Both the position numbers and the translations under genes were made by a program. Below are positions 1 to 13,350 of a stretch of DNA of 64,000 nt, in pieces. Position 1 is the first letter of the stretch; every line of letters starts with the position of its first letter. Source of the stretch: Megalopta genalis (Eukaryota > Arthropoda > Insecta > Hymenoptera > Halictidae); assembly GCF_051020955.1 (NCBI RefSeq), contig NW_027476288.1:248001-312000 (forward strand), written 5' to 3'. Below the pieces are notes generated by a model. The model did no database searches. It saw nothing but the letters and a program-made list of their open reading frames with translations, and was not told the origin of the DNA.

Positions 1-3000
1 GTTTCGCATGCTGTTGAAGCTAAATCATATATATCACAAGTATTTGAAGCTAAACCATTTGTTTCGCATTTATTCGAAGCTAAGCCTTCTACTTCGCATT
101 GATTTGAGGCTAAATCATGTGTTTCGCTTGGTTTTGAAGCTAACTCGTTTTTTTCGCATGCAGTTGTAGCTAAATCATGTATATCACAAGTATTTGAAGC
201 TAAACCATTTGTTTCGCATGGATTCGAAGATAAGCCTTCTACTTCGCATTGATTTGATGCTAAATCATGTGTTTCGCATGGATTTGAAGCTAGCTCGTTT
301 GTTTCGCATGCTGTTGAAGCTAAATCATGTATATCACAAGTATTTGAAGCTAAACCATTTGTATCGGATGGGATCGAAGATAAGCCTCCTACTTCGCATT
401 GATTTGAAGCTAAATCATGTGTTTCGCATGGATTTGAAGCTAACTCTTTTGTTTCGCATGCTGTTGAAGCTAAATCATAGATATCACAAGTATTTGAAGG
501 TAAACCATTTGTTTCGCATTTATTCGAAGCTAAGCCTTCTACTTCGCATTGATTTGAGGCTAAATCATGTGTTTCGCATGGATTTGAAGCTAACTCGTTT
601 GTTTCGCATGTTGTTGAATCTAAATCATGTATATCACAAGTATTTGAAGCTAAACCATTTGTTACGCATGGATTCGAAGATCTGCCTTCTACTTAGCATT
701 GATTTGAATCTGAATCATGTGTTTCGCATGGATTTGAAGCTAACTCGTTTGTTTCGCATGCTGTTGAAGCTAAATCATATATATCACAAGTATTTGAAGC
801 TAAACCATTTGTTTCGCATTTATTCGAAGCTAAGCCTTCTACTTCGCATTGATTTGAGGCTAAATCATGTGTTTCGCTTGGTTTTGAAGCTAACTCGTTT
901 TTTTCGCATGCAGTTGTAGCTAAATCATGTATATCACAAGTATTTGAAGCTAAACCATTTGTTTCGCATGGATTCGAAGATAAGCCTTCTACTTCGCATT
1001 GATTTGATGCTAAATCATGTGTTTCGCATGGATTTGAAGCTAGCTCGTTTGTTTCGCATGCTGTTGAAGCTAAATCATGTATATCACAAGTATTTGAAGC
1101 TAAACCATTTGTATCGGATAGGATCGAAGATAAGCCTCCTACTTCGCATTGATTTGAAGCTAAATCATGTGTTTCGCATGGAATTGTAGCTAACTCTTTT
1201 GTTTCGCATGCTGTTGAAGCTAAATATATATATCACAAGTATTTGAAGGTAAACCATTTGTTTCGCATTTATTCGAAGCTAAGCCTTCTACTTCGCATTG
1301 ATTTGATGCTAAATCATGTGTTTCGCATGGATTTGAAGCTAACTCTTTTTTTTCGCATGCTGTTGAAGCTAAATCATATATATCACAAGTATTTGAAGCT
1401 AAACCATTTGTTTCGCATTTATTCGAAGCTAAGCCTTCTACTTCGCATTGATTTGAGGCTAAATCATTTGTTTCGCTTGGTTTTGAAGCTAACTCGTTTT
1501 TTTCACATGCTGTTGAAGCTAAATCATGTATATCACAAGTATTTGAAGCTATATCATACGTTTCGCATGGATTCCAAGACAACCCTTCTAATTCGCATTG
1601 ATTTGAAGCTAAATCATGTGTTTCGCATGGATTTGAAGCTAACTCGTTTGTTTCGCATGCTGTTGAAGCTAAATCATGTATATCACAAGTATTTGAAGCT
1701 AAACCATTTGTATCGGATGGGATCGAAGATAAGCCTCCTACTTCGCATTGATTTGAAGCTAAATCATGTGTTTCGCATGGATTTGAAGCTAACTCGTTTG
1801 TTTCGCATGCTGTTGAAGCTAAATCATATATATCACAAGTATTTGAAGCTAAACCATTTGTTTCGCATTTATTCGAAGCTAGGCCTTCTACTTCGCATTG
1901 ATTTGAGGCTAAATCATGTGTTTCGCTTGGTTTTGAAGCTAACTCGTTTTTTTCGCATGCAGTTGTAGCTAAATCATGTATATCACAAGTATTTGAAGCT
2001 AAACCATTTGTTTCGCATGGATTCGAAGATAAGCCTCCTACTTCGCATTGATTTGAATCTGAATCATGTGTTTCGCATGGATTTGAATCTAACTCGTTTC
2101 TTTCGCATGCTGTTGAAGCTAAATCATGTATATCACAAGTATTTGAAGCTAAACCATTTGTATCGCATGGGATCGAAGATAAGCCTCCTACTTCGCATTG
2201 ATTTGAAGCTAAATCATGTGTTTCGCATGGATTTGAAGCTAACTCGTTTGTTTCGCATGCTGTTGAAGCTAAATCATATATATCACAAGTATTTGAAGCT
2301 AAACCATTTGTTTCGCATTTATTCGAAGCTAAGCCTTCTACTTCGCATTGATGTGAGGCTAAATCATGTGTTTCGCTTGGTTTTGAAGCTAACTCGTTTT
2401 TTTCGCATGCAGTTGTAGCTAAATCATATATATCACAAGTATTTGAAGCTAAACCATTTGTTTCGCATTTATTCGAAGCTAAGCCTTCTACTTCGCATTG
2501 ATTTGAGGCTAAATCATTTGTTTCGCATGGATTTGAAGCTAGCTCGTTTGTTTCGCATGCTGTTGAAGCTAAATCATGTATATCACAAGTATTTGAAGCT
2601 AAACCATTTGTATCGGATAGGATCGAAGATAAGCCTCCTACTTCGCATTGATTTGAAGCTAAATCATGTGTTTCGCATGGATTTGAAGCTAACTCTTTTG
2701 TTTCGCATGCTGTTGAAGCTAAATCATATATATCACAAGTATTTGAAGGTAAACCATTTGTTTCGCATTTAATCGTAGCTAAGCCTTCTACTTCGCATTG
2801 ATTTGAGGCTAAATCATGTGTTTCGCATGGATTTGAAGCTAACTCGTTTGTTTCGCATGTTGTTGAATCTAAATCATGTATATCACAAGTATTTGAAGCT
2901 AAACCATTTGTTACGCATGGATTCGAAGATCAGCCTTCTACTTAGCATTCATTTGAATCTGAATCATGTGTTTCGCATGGATTTGAAGCTAACTCGTTTG

Positions 3001-5790
3001 TTTCGCATGCTGTTGAAGCTAAATCATGTATATCACAAGTATTTGAAGCTAAGCCATTTGTTTCGCATCGATTCGAAGATAAGCCTTCTACTTCGCATTG
3101 ATTTTAATCTAAATCATGTGTTTCGCATGGATTTAAAGCTAACTCGTTTGTTTCGCATGCAGTTGAAGCTGAATCATGTATATCACAAGTATTTGAAGCT
3201 AAACTATTCGTTTCGCATGGATACGAAGATAAGCCTTCCACTTCGCATTGATTTGAAGCTAACTCATGTGTTTCGCATGGATTTGAAGCTAACTCGTTTG
3301 TTTCGCATGCTGTTGAAGCTAAATCATGTATATCACAAGTATTTGAAGCTAAACCATTTGTATCGCATGGGATCGAAGATAAGCCTCCTACTTCGCATTG
3401 ATTTGAAGCTAAATCATGTGTTTCGCATGGATTTGAAGCTAACTCGTTTGTTTCGCATGCTGTTGAAGCTAAATCATGTATATCACAAGTATTTGAAGCT
3501 AAACCATTTGTATCGCATGGGATCGAAGATAAGCCTCCTACTTCGCATTGATTTGAAGCTAAATCATGTGTTTCGCATGGATTTGAAGCTAACTCGTTTG
3601 TTTCGCATGTTGTTGAATCTAAATCATGTATATCACAAGTATTTGAAGCTAAACCATTTGTTACGCATGGATTCGAAGATCAGCCTTCTACTTAGCATTG
3701 ATTTGAATCTGAATCATGTGTTTCGCATGGATTTGAAGCTAACTAGTTTGTTTCGCATGCTGTTGAAGCTAAATCATGTATATCACAAGTATTTGAAGCT
3801 AAACCATTTGTTTCGCATTTATTCGAAGCTAAGCCTTCTACTTCGCATTGATTTGAGGCTCAATCATGTGTTTCGCATGGATTTGAAGCTAACTCTTTTT
3901 TTTCGCATGCTGTTGAAGCTATATCATATATATCACAAGTATTTGAAGCTAAACCATTTGTTTCGCATTTATTCGAAGCTAAGCCTTCTACTTCGCATTG
4001 ATTTGAGGCTAAATCATTTGTTTCGCTTGGTTTTGAAGCTAACTCGTTTTTTTCACATGCTGTTGAAGCTAAATCATGTATATCACAAGTATTTGAAGCT
4101 ATATCATACGTTTCGCATGGATTCCAAGACAACCCTTCTAATTCGCATTGATTTGAAGCTAAATCATGTGTTTCGCATGGATTTGAAGCTTACTCGTTTG
4201 TTTCGCATGCTGTTGAAGCTAAATCATGTATATCACAAATATTTGAAGCTAAACCATTTGTTACGCATGGATTCGAAGGTCAGCCTTCTACTTAGCATTG
4301 ATTTGATGCTAAATCATGTGTTTCGCATGGATTTGAAGCTAACTCGTTTGTTTCGCATGCTGTTGAAGCTAAATCATGTATATCACAAGTATTTGAAGCT
4401 AAACCATTTGTTACGCATGGATTCGAAGATCAGCCTTCTACTTAGCATTGATTTGAATCTGAATCATGTGTTTCGCATGGATTTGAAGCTAACTAGTTTG
4501 TTTCGCATGCTGTTGAAGCTAAATCATATATATCACAAGTATTTGAAGCTAAACCATTTGTTTCGCATTTATTCGAAGCTAAGCCTTCTACTTCGCATTG
4601 ATTTGAGGCTAAATCATTTGTTTCGCTTGGTTTTGAAGCTAACTCGTTTTTTTCACATGCTATTGAAGCTAAATCATGTATATCACAAGTATTTGAAGCT
4701 AAACCATTTGTTTCGCATTTATTCGAAGCTAAGCCTTCTACTTCGCATTGATTTGAGGCTAAATCATGTGTTTCGCATGGATTTGAAGCTAACTCTTTTT
4801 TTTCGCATGCTGTTGAAGCTATATCATATATATCACAAGTATTTGAAGCTAAACCATTTGTTTCGCATTTATTCGAAGCTAAGCCTTCTACTTCGCATTG
4901 ATTTGAGGCTAAATCATTTGTTTCGCATGGATTTGAAGCTAACTCGTTTGTTTCGCATGCTGTTGAAGCTAAATCATGTATATCACAAGTATTTGAAGCT
5001 AAACCATTTGTATCGCATGGGATCGAAGATAAGCCTCCTACTTCGCATTGATTTGAAGCTAAATCATGTGTTTCGCATGGATTTGAAGCTAACTCGTTTG
5101 TTTCGCATGCTGTTGAAGCTAAATCATGTATATCACAAGTATTTGAAGCTAAACCATTTGTATCGCATGGGATCGAAGATAAGCCTCCGACTTCGCATTG
5201 ATTTGAAGCTAAATCATGTTTTCCGCATGGATTCCAAGCTAACTCGTTTATTTCGCATGCAGTTGAAGCTAAATCATGTATATCACAAGTATTTGAAGCT
5301 AAACCATTTGTTTCGAATGGATTCGAATATAAGCCTTCTACTTCGCATTGATTTTAATCTAAATCATGTGTTTCGCAAGTATTTGAAACTAACTCGTTTG
5401 TTTCGCATGCAGTTGTAGCTGAATCATGTACATCACAAGTATTTGAAGCTAAACTATTCGTTTCGCATGGATTCGAAGCTAACTCGTTTGTTTCGCATGC
5501 AGTTGAAGCTAAATCACGTATATCACAAGTATTTGCAGCTAAACCATTTGTTTCGCATGGATACGAAGATAAGTCTTCTACTTCGCATTGATTTGATGCT
5601 AAATCATGTGTTTCGCATGGATTCGAAGCTAACTCGTTTGTTTCGCATGCAGTTGAAGCTAAATCACGTATATCACAAGTATTTGCAGCTAAACCATTTG
5701 TTTAGCATGGATACGAAGATAACCCTTCTAATTCGCATTGATTTGAGGCTAAATCATGTGTTTCGCTTGGAATTGAAGCTAACTCGTTTT
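1..5790. repeat. Regular 150-bp pentamer region
   Basis: This stretch keeps the A-B-C-D-E order with few rearrangements. The first phase change is a 1-bp loss near 1,225, where TAAATCATATATATCAC is reduced to TAAATATATATATCAC. Adjacent pentamers differ by recurring substitutions: class C with GAGGCT or GATGCT, class B with CATTTATTCG or GGGATCG, and class D with CGCTTGGTTTTG. These subtypes recur in shuffled order, as expected from repeated unequal exchange. No single-copy sequence is present. Confidence 0.85.
2803..5418 (+). other. Longest repeat-encoded open frame (871 codons), not called a gene
   Basis: This is the longest ATG-to-stop run in the window. It spans about 87 monomers and ends at the TAG formed by the common variant CAGTTGTAGCT. 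The encoded peptide is a ten-residue repeat of the type F-R-M-D-L-K-L-N-H-V, alternating with Y-H-K-Y-L-K-L-N-H-L. It is rich in Leu, Lys, Arg and His and contains no Cys. Long runs are expected here whether or not the DNA is translated, because the 30-bp period preserves frame and the consensus has no stop in this frame. Other runs in the same frame are 19,992-22,217 (741 codons), 9,733-11,619 (628) and 47,045-48,670 with its copy 60,360-61,985 (541 each). Nearly every monomer holds an ATG, so the start means nothing. I see no promoter, splice signal or non-repeat protein segment. Confidence 0.3.
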
Positions 5791-6780
5791 TTTCGATAGT
5801 AGTTGAAGCTAAATCATGCATATCACAAGTATTTGAAGCTAAACAATTTGATTCCCATGGTTTTGAAGCTAAGCTTTCTACTTCGCATTGATTTGAAGAT
5901 AAATCATGTGTTTCGCTTGGATTTGAATATAACTCATTTGTTTCGCATGCTGTTGAAGCTAAATCATGTATATCACAAGTATTTGAAGCTAAACCATTTG
6001 CTTCGCATGGATTCGAAGATCAGCCTCCTACTTCGCATTGATTTGATGCTAAATCACTTGTTTCGCATGGATTTGAAGCTAGCTCGTTTCTTTCGCATGC
6101 TGTTGAAGCTAAATCATGTATATCACAAGTATTTGAAGCTAAACCATTTGTATCGCATGGGATCGAAGATAAGCCTCCTACTTCGCATTGATTTGAAGCT
6201 AAATCATGTGTTTCGCATGGATTTGAAGCTAACTCGTTTGTTTCGCATGCTGTTGAAGCTAAATCATGTATATCACAAGTATTTGAAGCTAAACCATTTG
6301 TATCGCATGGGATCGAAGATAAGCCTCCGACTTCGCATTGATTTGAAGCTAAATCATGTTTTCCGCATGGATTCGAAGCTAACTCGTTTATTTCGCATGC
6401 AGTTGAAGCTAAATCATGTATATCACAAGTATTTGAAGCTAAACCATTTGTTTCGAATGGATTCGAAGATAAGCCTTCTACTTCGCATTGATTTTAATCT
6501 AAATCATGTGTTTCGCAAGGATTTGAAGCTAACTCGTTTGTTTCGCATGCAGTTGAAGCTGAATCATGTACATCACAAGTATTTGATGCTAAACTATTCG
6601 TTTCGCATGGATTCGAAGCTAACTCGTTTGTTTCGCATGCAGTTGAAGCTAAATCACGTATATCACAAGTATTTGCAGCTAAACCATTTGTTTCGCATGG
6701 ATACGAAGATAAGTCTTCTACTTCGCATTGATTTGAGGCTAAATCATGTGTTTCGCTTGGAATTGAAGCTAACACGTTTT
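5791..6780. repeat. GATAGTAG-marked higher-order unit, 990 bp
   Basis: This unit begins at a class-E variant in which CGCATGCAG is replaced by CGATAGTAG. About 60 bp later comes a class-B variant with GATTCCCATGG, which contains an NcoI site. The next GATAGTAG marker is exactly 990 bp (33 monomers) downstream. The pair of linked variants identifies a distinct long higher-order unit laid over the 150-bp pentamer. Confidence 0.85.
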
Positions 6781-8130
6781 TTTCGATAGTAGTTGAAGCT
6801 AAATCATGCATATCACAAGTATTTGAAGCTAAACAATTTGATTCCCATGGTTTTGAAGCTAAGCTTTCTACTTCGCATTGATTTGAAGATAAATCATGTG
6901 TTTCGCTTGGATTTGAATATAACTCATTTGTTTCGCATGCTGTTGAAGCTAAATCATGTATATCACAAGTATTTGAAGCTAAACCATTTGCTTCGCATGG
7001 ATTCGAAGATCAGCCTCCTACTTCGCATTGATTTGATGCTAAATCACTTGTTTCGCATGGATTTGAAGCTAGCTCGTTTCTTTCGCATGCTGTTGAAGCT
7101 AAATCATGTATATCACAAGTATTTGAAGCTAAACCATTTGTATCGCATGGGATCGAAGATAAGCCTCCTACTTCGCATTGATTTGAAGCTAAATCATGTG
7201 TTTCGCATGGATTTGAAGCTAACTCGTTTGTTTCGCATGCTGTTGAAGCTAAATCATATATATCACAAGTATTTGAAGCTAAACCATTTGTTTCGCATTT
7301 ATTCGAAGCTAAGCCTTCTACTTCGCATTGATTTGAGGCTAAATCATTTGATTCGCTTGGTTTTGAAGCTAACTCGTTTTTTTCACATGCTGTTGAAGCT
7401 AAATCATGTATAACACAAGTATTTGAAGCTATATCATACGTTTCGCATGGATTCCAAGACAACCGTTCTAATTCGCATTGATTTGAAGCTAAATCATGTG
7501 TTTCGCATGGATTTGAAGCTAACTCGTTTGTTTCGCATGCTGTTGAAGCTAAATCATGTATATCACAAGTATTTGAAGCTAAGCCATTTGTTTCGCATCG
7601 ATTCGAAGATAAGCCTTCTACTTCGCATAGATTTTAATCTAAATCATGTGTTTCGCATGGATTTAAAGCTAACTCGTTTGTTTCGCATGCAGTTGAAGCT
7701 AAATCATGTATATCACAAGTATTTGAAGCTAAACCATTTGTATCGCATGTGATCGAAGATAAGCCTCCTACTTCGCATTGATTTGAAGCTAAATCATGTT
7801 TTCCGCATGGATTCGAAGCTAACTCGTTTATTTCGCATGCAGTTTAAGCTAAATCATGTATATCACAAGTATTTGAAGCTAAACCATTTGTTTCGAATGG
7901 ATTCGAAGATAAGCCTTCTACTTCGCATTGATTTTAATCTAAATCATGTGTTTCGCAAGGATTTGAAGCTAACTCTTTTGTTTCGCATGCAGTTGAAGCT
8001 AAATCATATATATCACAAGTATTTGAAGCTAAACCATTTGTTTCGCATTTATTCGAAGCTAAGCCTTCTACTTCGCATTGATTTGAGGCTAAATCATGTG
8101 TTTCGCTTGGAATTGAAGCTAACTCGTTTT
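6781..8130. repeat. GATAGTAG-marked higher-order unit, 1,350 bp
   Basis: Same marker pair as the unit before it, with 45 monomers to the next marker. Positions from about 6,800 to 7,960 match positions 1,350 bp downstream almost base for base. Shared private changes include AACCGTTC in class B, TAACACAAG in class A and CGCATAGATTTT in class C. Confidence 0.85.
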
Positions 8131-9720
8131 TTTCGATAGTAGTTGAACCTAAATCATGCATATCACAAGTATTTGAAGCTAAACAATTTGATTCCCATGG
8201 TTTTGAAGCTAAGCTTTCTACTTCGCATTGATTTGAAGATAAATCATGTGTTTCGCTTGGATTTGAATATAACTCATTTGTTTCGCATGCTGTTGAAGCT
8301 AAATCATGTATATCACAAGTATTTGAAGCTAAACCATTTGCTTCGCATGGATTCGAAGATCAGCCTCCTACTTCGCATTGATTTGATGCTAAATCACTTG
8401 TTTCGCATGGATTTGAAGCTAGCTCGTTTCTTTCGCATGCTGTTGAAGCTAAATCATGTATATCACAAGTATTTGAAGCTAAACCATTTGTATCGCATGG
8501 GATCGAAGATAAGCCTCCTACTTCGCATTGATTTGAAGCTAAATCATGTGTTTCGCATGGATTTGAAGCTAACTCGTTTGTTTCGCATGCTGTTGAAGCT
8601 AAATCATATATATCACAAGTATTTGAAGCTAAACCATTTGTTTCGCATTTATTCGAAGCTAAGCCTTCTACTTCGCATTGATTTGAGGCTAAATCATTTG
8701 ATTCGCTTGGTTTTGAAGCTAACTCGTTTTTTTCACATGCTGTTGAAGCTAAATCATGTATAACACAAGTATTTGAAGCTATATCATACGTTTCGCATGG
8801 ATTCCAAGACAACCGTTCTAATTCGCATTGATTTGAAGCTAAATCATGTGTTTCGCATGGATTTGAAGCTAACTCGTTTGTTTCGCATGCTGTTGAAGCT
8901 AAATCATGTATATCACAAGTATTTGAAGCTAAGCCATTTGTTTCGCATCGATTCGAAGATAAGCCTTCTACTTCGCATAGATTTTAATCTAAATCATGTG
9001 TTTCGCATGGATTTAAAGCTAACTCGTTTGTTTCGCATGCAGTTGAAGCTAAATCATGTATATCACAAGTATTTGAAGCTAAACCATTTGTATCGCATGG
9101 GATCGAAGATAAGCCTCCTACTTCGCATTGATTTGAAGCTAAATCATGTTTTCCGCATGGATTCGAAGCTAACTCGTTTATTTCGCATGCAGTTTAAGCT
9201 AAATCATGTATATCACAAGTATTTGAAGCTAAACCATTTGTTTCGAATGGATTCGAAGATAAGCCTTCTACTTCGCATTGATTTTAATCTAAATCATGTG
9301 TTTCGCAAGGATTTGAAGCTAACTCGTTTGTTTCGCATGCAGTTGAAGCTGAATCATGTACATCACAAGTTTTTGAAGCTAAACTATTCGTTTCGCATGG
9401 ATTCGAAGCTAACTCGTTTGTTTCGCATGCAGTTGAAGCTAAATCACGTATATCACAAGTATTTGCAGCTAAACCATTTGTTTCGCATGGATACGAAGAT
9501 AAGTCTTCTAATTCGCATTGATTTGATGCTAAATCATGTGTTTCGCATGGATTCGAAGCTAACTCGTTTGTTTCGCATGCAGTTGAAGCTAAATCACGTA
9601 TATCACAAGTATTTGCAGCTAAACCATTTGTTTCGCATGGATACGAAGATAACCCTTCTAATTCGCATTGATTTGAGGCTAAATCATGTGTTTCGCTTAG
9701 AATTGAAGCTAACTCGTTTT
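8131..9720. repeat. GATAGTAG-marked higher-order unit, 1,590 bp
   Basis: A near-copy of the unit at 6,781-8,130 that is longer by 240 bp (8 monomers). The tail, from about 9,290, follows a different subtype order, including a B/D hybrid monomer near 9,391 and ATTTGCAGC variants of class A. The tail resembles the ends of the units at 9,721-11,610 and 11,611-13,350, which suggests exchange between units. Confidence 0.82.
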
Positions 9721-11610
9721 TTTCGATAGTAGTTGAAGCTAAATCATGCATATCACAAGTATTTGAAGCTAAACCATTTGATTCCCACGGTTTTGAAGCT
9801 AAGCTTTCTACTTCGCATTGATTTGAAGATAAATCATGTGTTTCGCTTGGATTTGAATATAACTCATTTGTTTCGCATGCTGTTGAAGCTAAATCATGTA
9901 TATCACAAGTACTTGAAGCTAAACCATTTGCTTCGCATGGATTCGAAGATCAGCCTCCTACTTCGCATTGATTTGATGCTATATCACTTGTTTCGCATGG
10001 ATTTGAAGCTAGCTCGTTTCTTTCGCATGCTGTTGAAACTAAATCATGTACATCACAAGTATTTGAAGCTAAACCATTTGTATCGCATGGGATCGAAGAT
10101 AAGCCTCCTACTTCGCATTGATTTGAAGCTAAATCATGTGTTTCGCATGGATTTGAAGCTAACTCGTTTGTTTCGCATGCTGTTGAAGCTAAATCATATA
10201 TATCACAAGTATTTGAAGCTAAACCATTTGTTTCGCATTTATTCGAAGCTAAGCCTTCTACTTCGCATTGATTTGAGGCTAAATCATGTGTTTCGCATGG
10301 ATTTGAAGCTAACTCTTTTTTTTCGCATGCTGTTGAAGCTATATCATATATATCACAAGTATTTGAAGCTAAACCATTTGTTTCGCATTTATTCGAAGCT
10401 AAGCCTTCTACTTCGCATTGATTTGAGGCTAAATCATGTGTTTCGCATGGATTTGAAGCTAACTCGTTTGTTTCGCATGCTGTTGAAGCTAAATCATGTA
10501 TATCACAAGTATTTTAAGCTAAGCCATTTGTTTCGCATCGATTCGAAGATAAGCCTTCTACTTCGCATTGATTTTAATCTAAATCATGTGTTTCGCATGG
10601 ATTTAAAGCTAACTCGTTTGTTTCGCATGCAGTTGAAGCTGAATCATGTATATCACAAGTATTTGAAGCTAAACTATTCGTTTCGCATGGATACGAAGAT
10701 AAGCCTTCCACTTCGCATTGATTTGAAGCTAACTCATGTGTTTCGCATGGATTTGAAGCTAACTCGTTTGTTTCGCATGCTGTTGAAGCTAAATCATGTA
10801 TATCACAAGTATTTGAAGCTAAACCATTTGTATCGCATGGGATCGAAGATAAGCCTCCTACTTCGCATTGATTTGAAGCTAAATCATGTGTTTCGCATGG
10901 ATTTGAAGCTATCTCGTTTGTTTCGCATGCTGTTGAAGCTAAATCATGTATATCACAAGTATTTGAAGCTGAACCATTTGTATCGCATGGGATCGAAGAT
11001 AAGCCTCCTACTTCGCATTGATTTGAAGCTAAATCATGTTTTCCGCATGGATTCGAAGCTAACTCGTTTATTTCGCATGCAGTTGAAGCTAAATCATGTA
11101 TATCACAAGTATTTGAAGCTAAACCATTTGTTTCGAATGGATTCGAAGATAAGCCTTCTACTTCGCATTGATTTTAATCTAAATCATGTGTTTCGCAAGG
11201 ATTTGAAGCTAACTCGTTTGTTTCGCATGCAGTTGAAGCTGAATCATGTACATCACAAGTATTTGAAGCTAAACTATTCGTTTCGCATGGATTCGAAGCT
11301 AACTCGTTTGTTTCGCATGCAGTTGAAGCTAAATCACGTATATCACAAGTATTTGCAGCTAAACCATTTGTTTCGCATGGATACGAAGATAAGTCTTCTA
11401 CTTCGCATTGATTTGATGCTAAATCATGTGTTTCGCATGGATTCGAAGCTAACTCGTTTGTTTCGCATGCAGTTGAAGCTAAATCACGTATATCACAAGT
11501 ATTTGCAGCTAAACCATTTGTTTCGCATGGATACGAAGATAACCCTTCTAATTCGCATTGATTTGAGGCTAAATCATGTGTTTCGCTTGGAATTGAAGCT
11601 AACTCGTTTT
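9721..11610. repeat. GATAGTAG-marked higher-order unit, 1,890 bp
   Basis: This is the longest unit of the series, at 63 monomers. The class-B marker near 9,781 reads CCCACGG instead of CCCATGG, so the NcoI site is lost in this copy only. The unit contains GATACGAAG and AACTCATGTG variants that also occur in the 38-62 kb part of the array. Confidence 0.82.
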
Positions 11611-13350
11611 TTTCGATAGTAGTTGAAGCTAAATCATGCATATCACAAGTATTTGAAGCTAAACCATTTGATTCCCATGGTTTTGAAGCTAAGCTTTCTA
11701 CTTCGCATTGATTTGAAGATAAATCATGTGTTTCGCTTGGATTTGAATATAACTCATTTGTTTCGCATGCTGTTGAAGCTAAATCATGTATATCACAAGT
11801 ATTTGAAGCTAAACCATTTGCTTCGCATGGATTCGAAGATCAGCCTTCTACTTCGCATTGATTTGATGCTAAATCACTTGTTTCGCATGGATTTGAAGCT
11901 AGCTCGTTTCTTTCGCATGCTGTTGAAGCTAAATCATGTATATCACAAGTATTTGAAGCTAAACCATTTGTATCGCATGGGATCGAAGATAAGCCTCCTA
12001 CTTCGCATTGATTTGAAGCTAAATCATGTGTTTCGCATGGATTTGAAGCTAACTCGTTTGTTTCGCATGCTGTTGAAGCTAAATCATATATATCACAAGT
12101 ATTTGAAGCTAAACCATTTGTTTCGCATTTATTCGAAGCTAAGCCTTCTACTTCGCATTGATTTGAGGCTAAAACATGTGTTTCGCATGGATTAGAAGCT
12201 AACTCTTTTTTTTCGCATGCTGTTGAAGCTATATCATATATATCACAAGTATTTGAAGCTAAACCATTTGTTTCGCATTTATTCGAAGCTAAGCCTTCTA
12301 CTTCGCATTGATTTGAGGCTAAATCATTTGTTTCGCTTGGTTTTGAAGCTAACTCGTTTTTTTCACATGCTGTTGAAGCTAAATCATGTATATCACAAGT
12401 ATTTGAAGCTAAGCCATTTGTTTCGCATCGATTCGAAGATAAGCCTTCTACTTCGCATTGATTTTAATCTAAATCATGTGTTTCGCATGGATTTAAAGCT
12501 AACTCGTTTGTTTCGCATGCAGTTGAAGCTGAATCATGTATATCACAAGTATTTGAAGCTAAACTATTCGTTTCGCATGGATACGAAGATAAGCCTTCCA
12601 CTTCGCATTGATTTGAAGCTAACTCATGTGTTTCGCATGGATTTGACGCTAACTCGTTTGTTTCGCATGCTGTTGAAGCTAAATCATGTATATCACAAGT
12701 ATTTGAAGCTAAACCATTTGTATCGCATGGGATCGAAGATAAGCTTCCTACTTCGCATTGATTTGAAGCTAAATCATGTGTTTCGCATGGATTTGAAGCT
12801 AACTCGTTTGTTTCGCATGCTGTTGAAGCTAAATCATGTATATCACAAGTATTTGAAGCTAAACCATTTGTATCGCATGGAATCGAAGATAAGCCTCCTA
12901 CTTCGCATTGATTTGAAGCTAAATCATGTTTTCCGCATGGATTCGAAGCTAACTCGTTTATTTCGCATGCAGTTGAAGCTAAATCATGTATATCACAAGT
13001 ATTTGAAGCTAAACCATTTGTTTCGAATGGATTCGAAGATAAGCCTTCTACTTCGCATTGATTTTAATCTAAATCATGTGTTTCGCAAGGATTTGAAGCT
13101 AACTCGTTTGTTTCGCATGCAGTTGAAGCTGAATCATGTACATCACAAGTATTTGAAGCTAAACTATTCGTTTCGCATGGATTCGAAGCTAACTCGTTTG
13201 TTTCGCATGCAGTTGAAGCTAAATCACGTATATCACAAGTATTTGCAGCTAAACTATTTGTTTCGCATGGATACGAAGATAACCCTTCTAATTCGCATTG
13301 ATTTGAGGCTAAATCATGTGTTTCGCTTGGAATTGAAGCTAACTCGTTTT
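11611..13350. repeat. GATAGTAG-marked higher-order unit, 1,740 bp
   Basis: This unit has 58 monomers and the same marker pair. The last marker of this run is at 13,351. The repeat then drifts into unmarked pentamers by about 15 kb. GATAGTAG markers reappear only at about 36,871, 40,559 and 41,548. Confidence 0.8.
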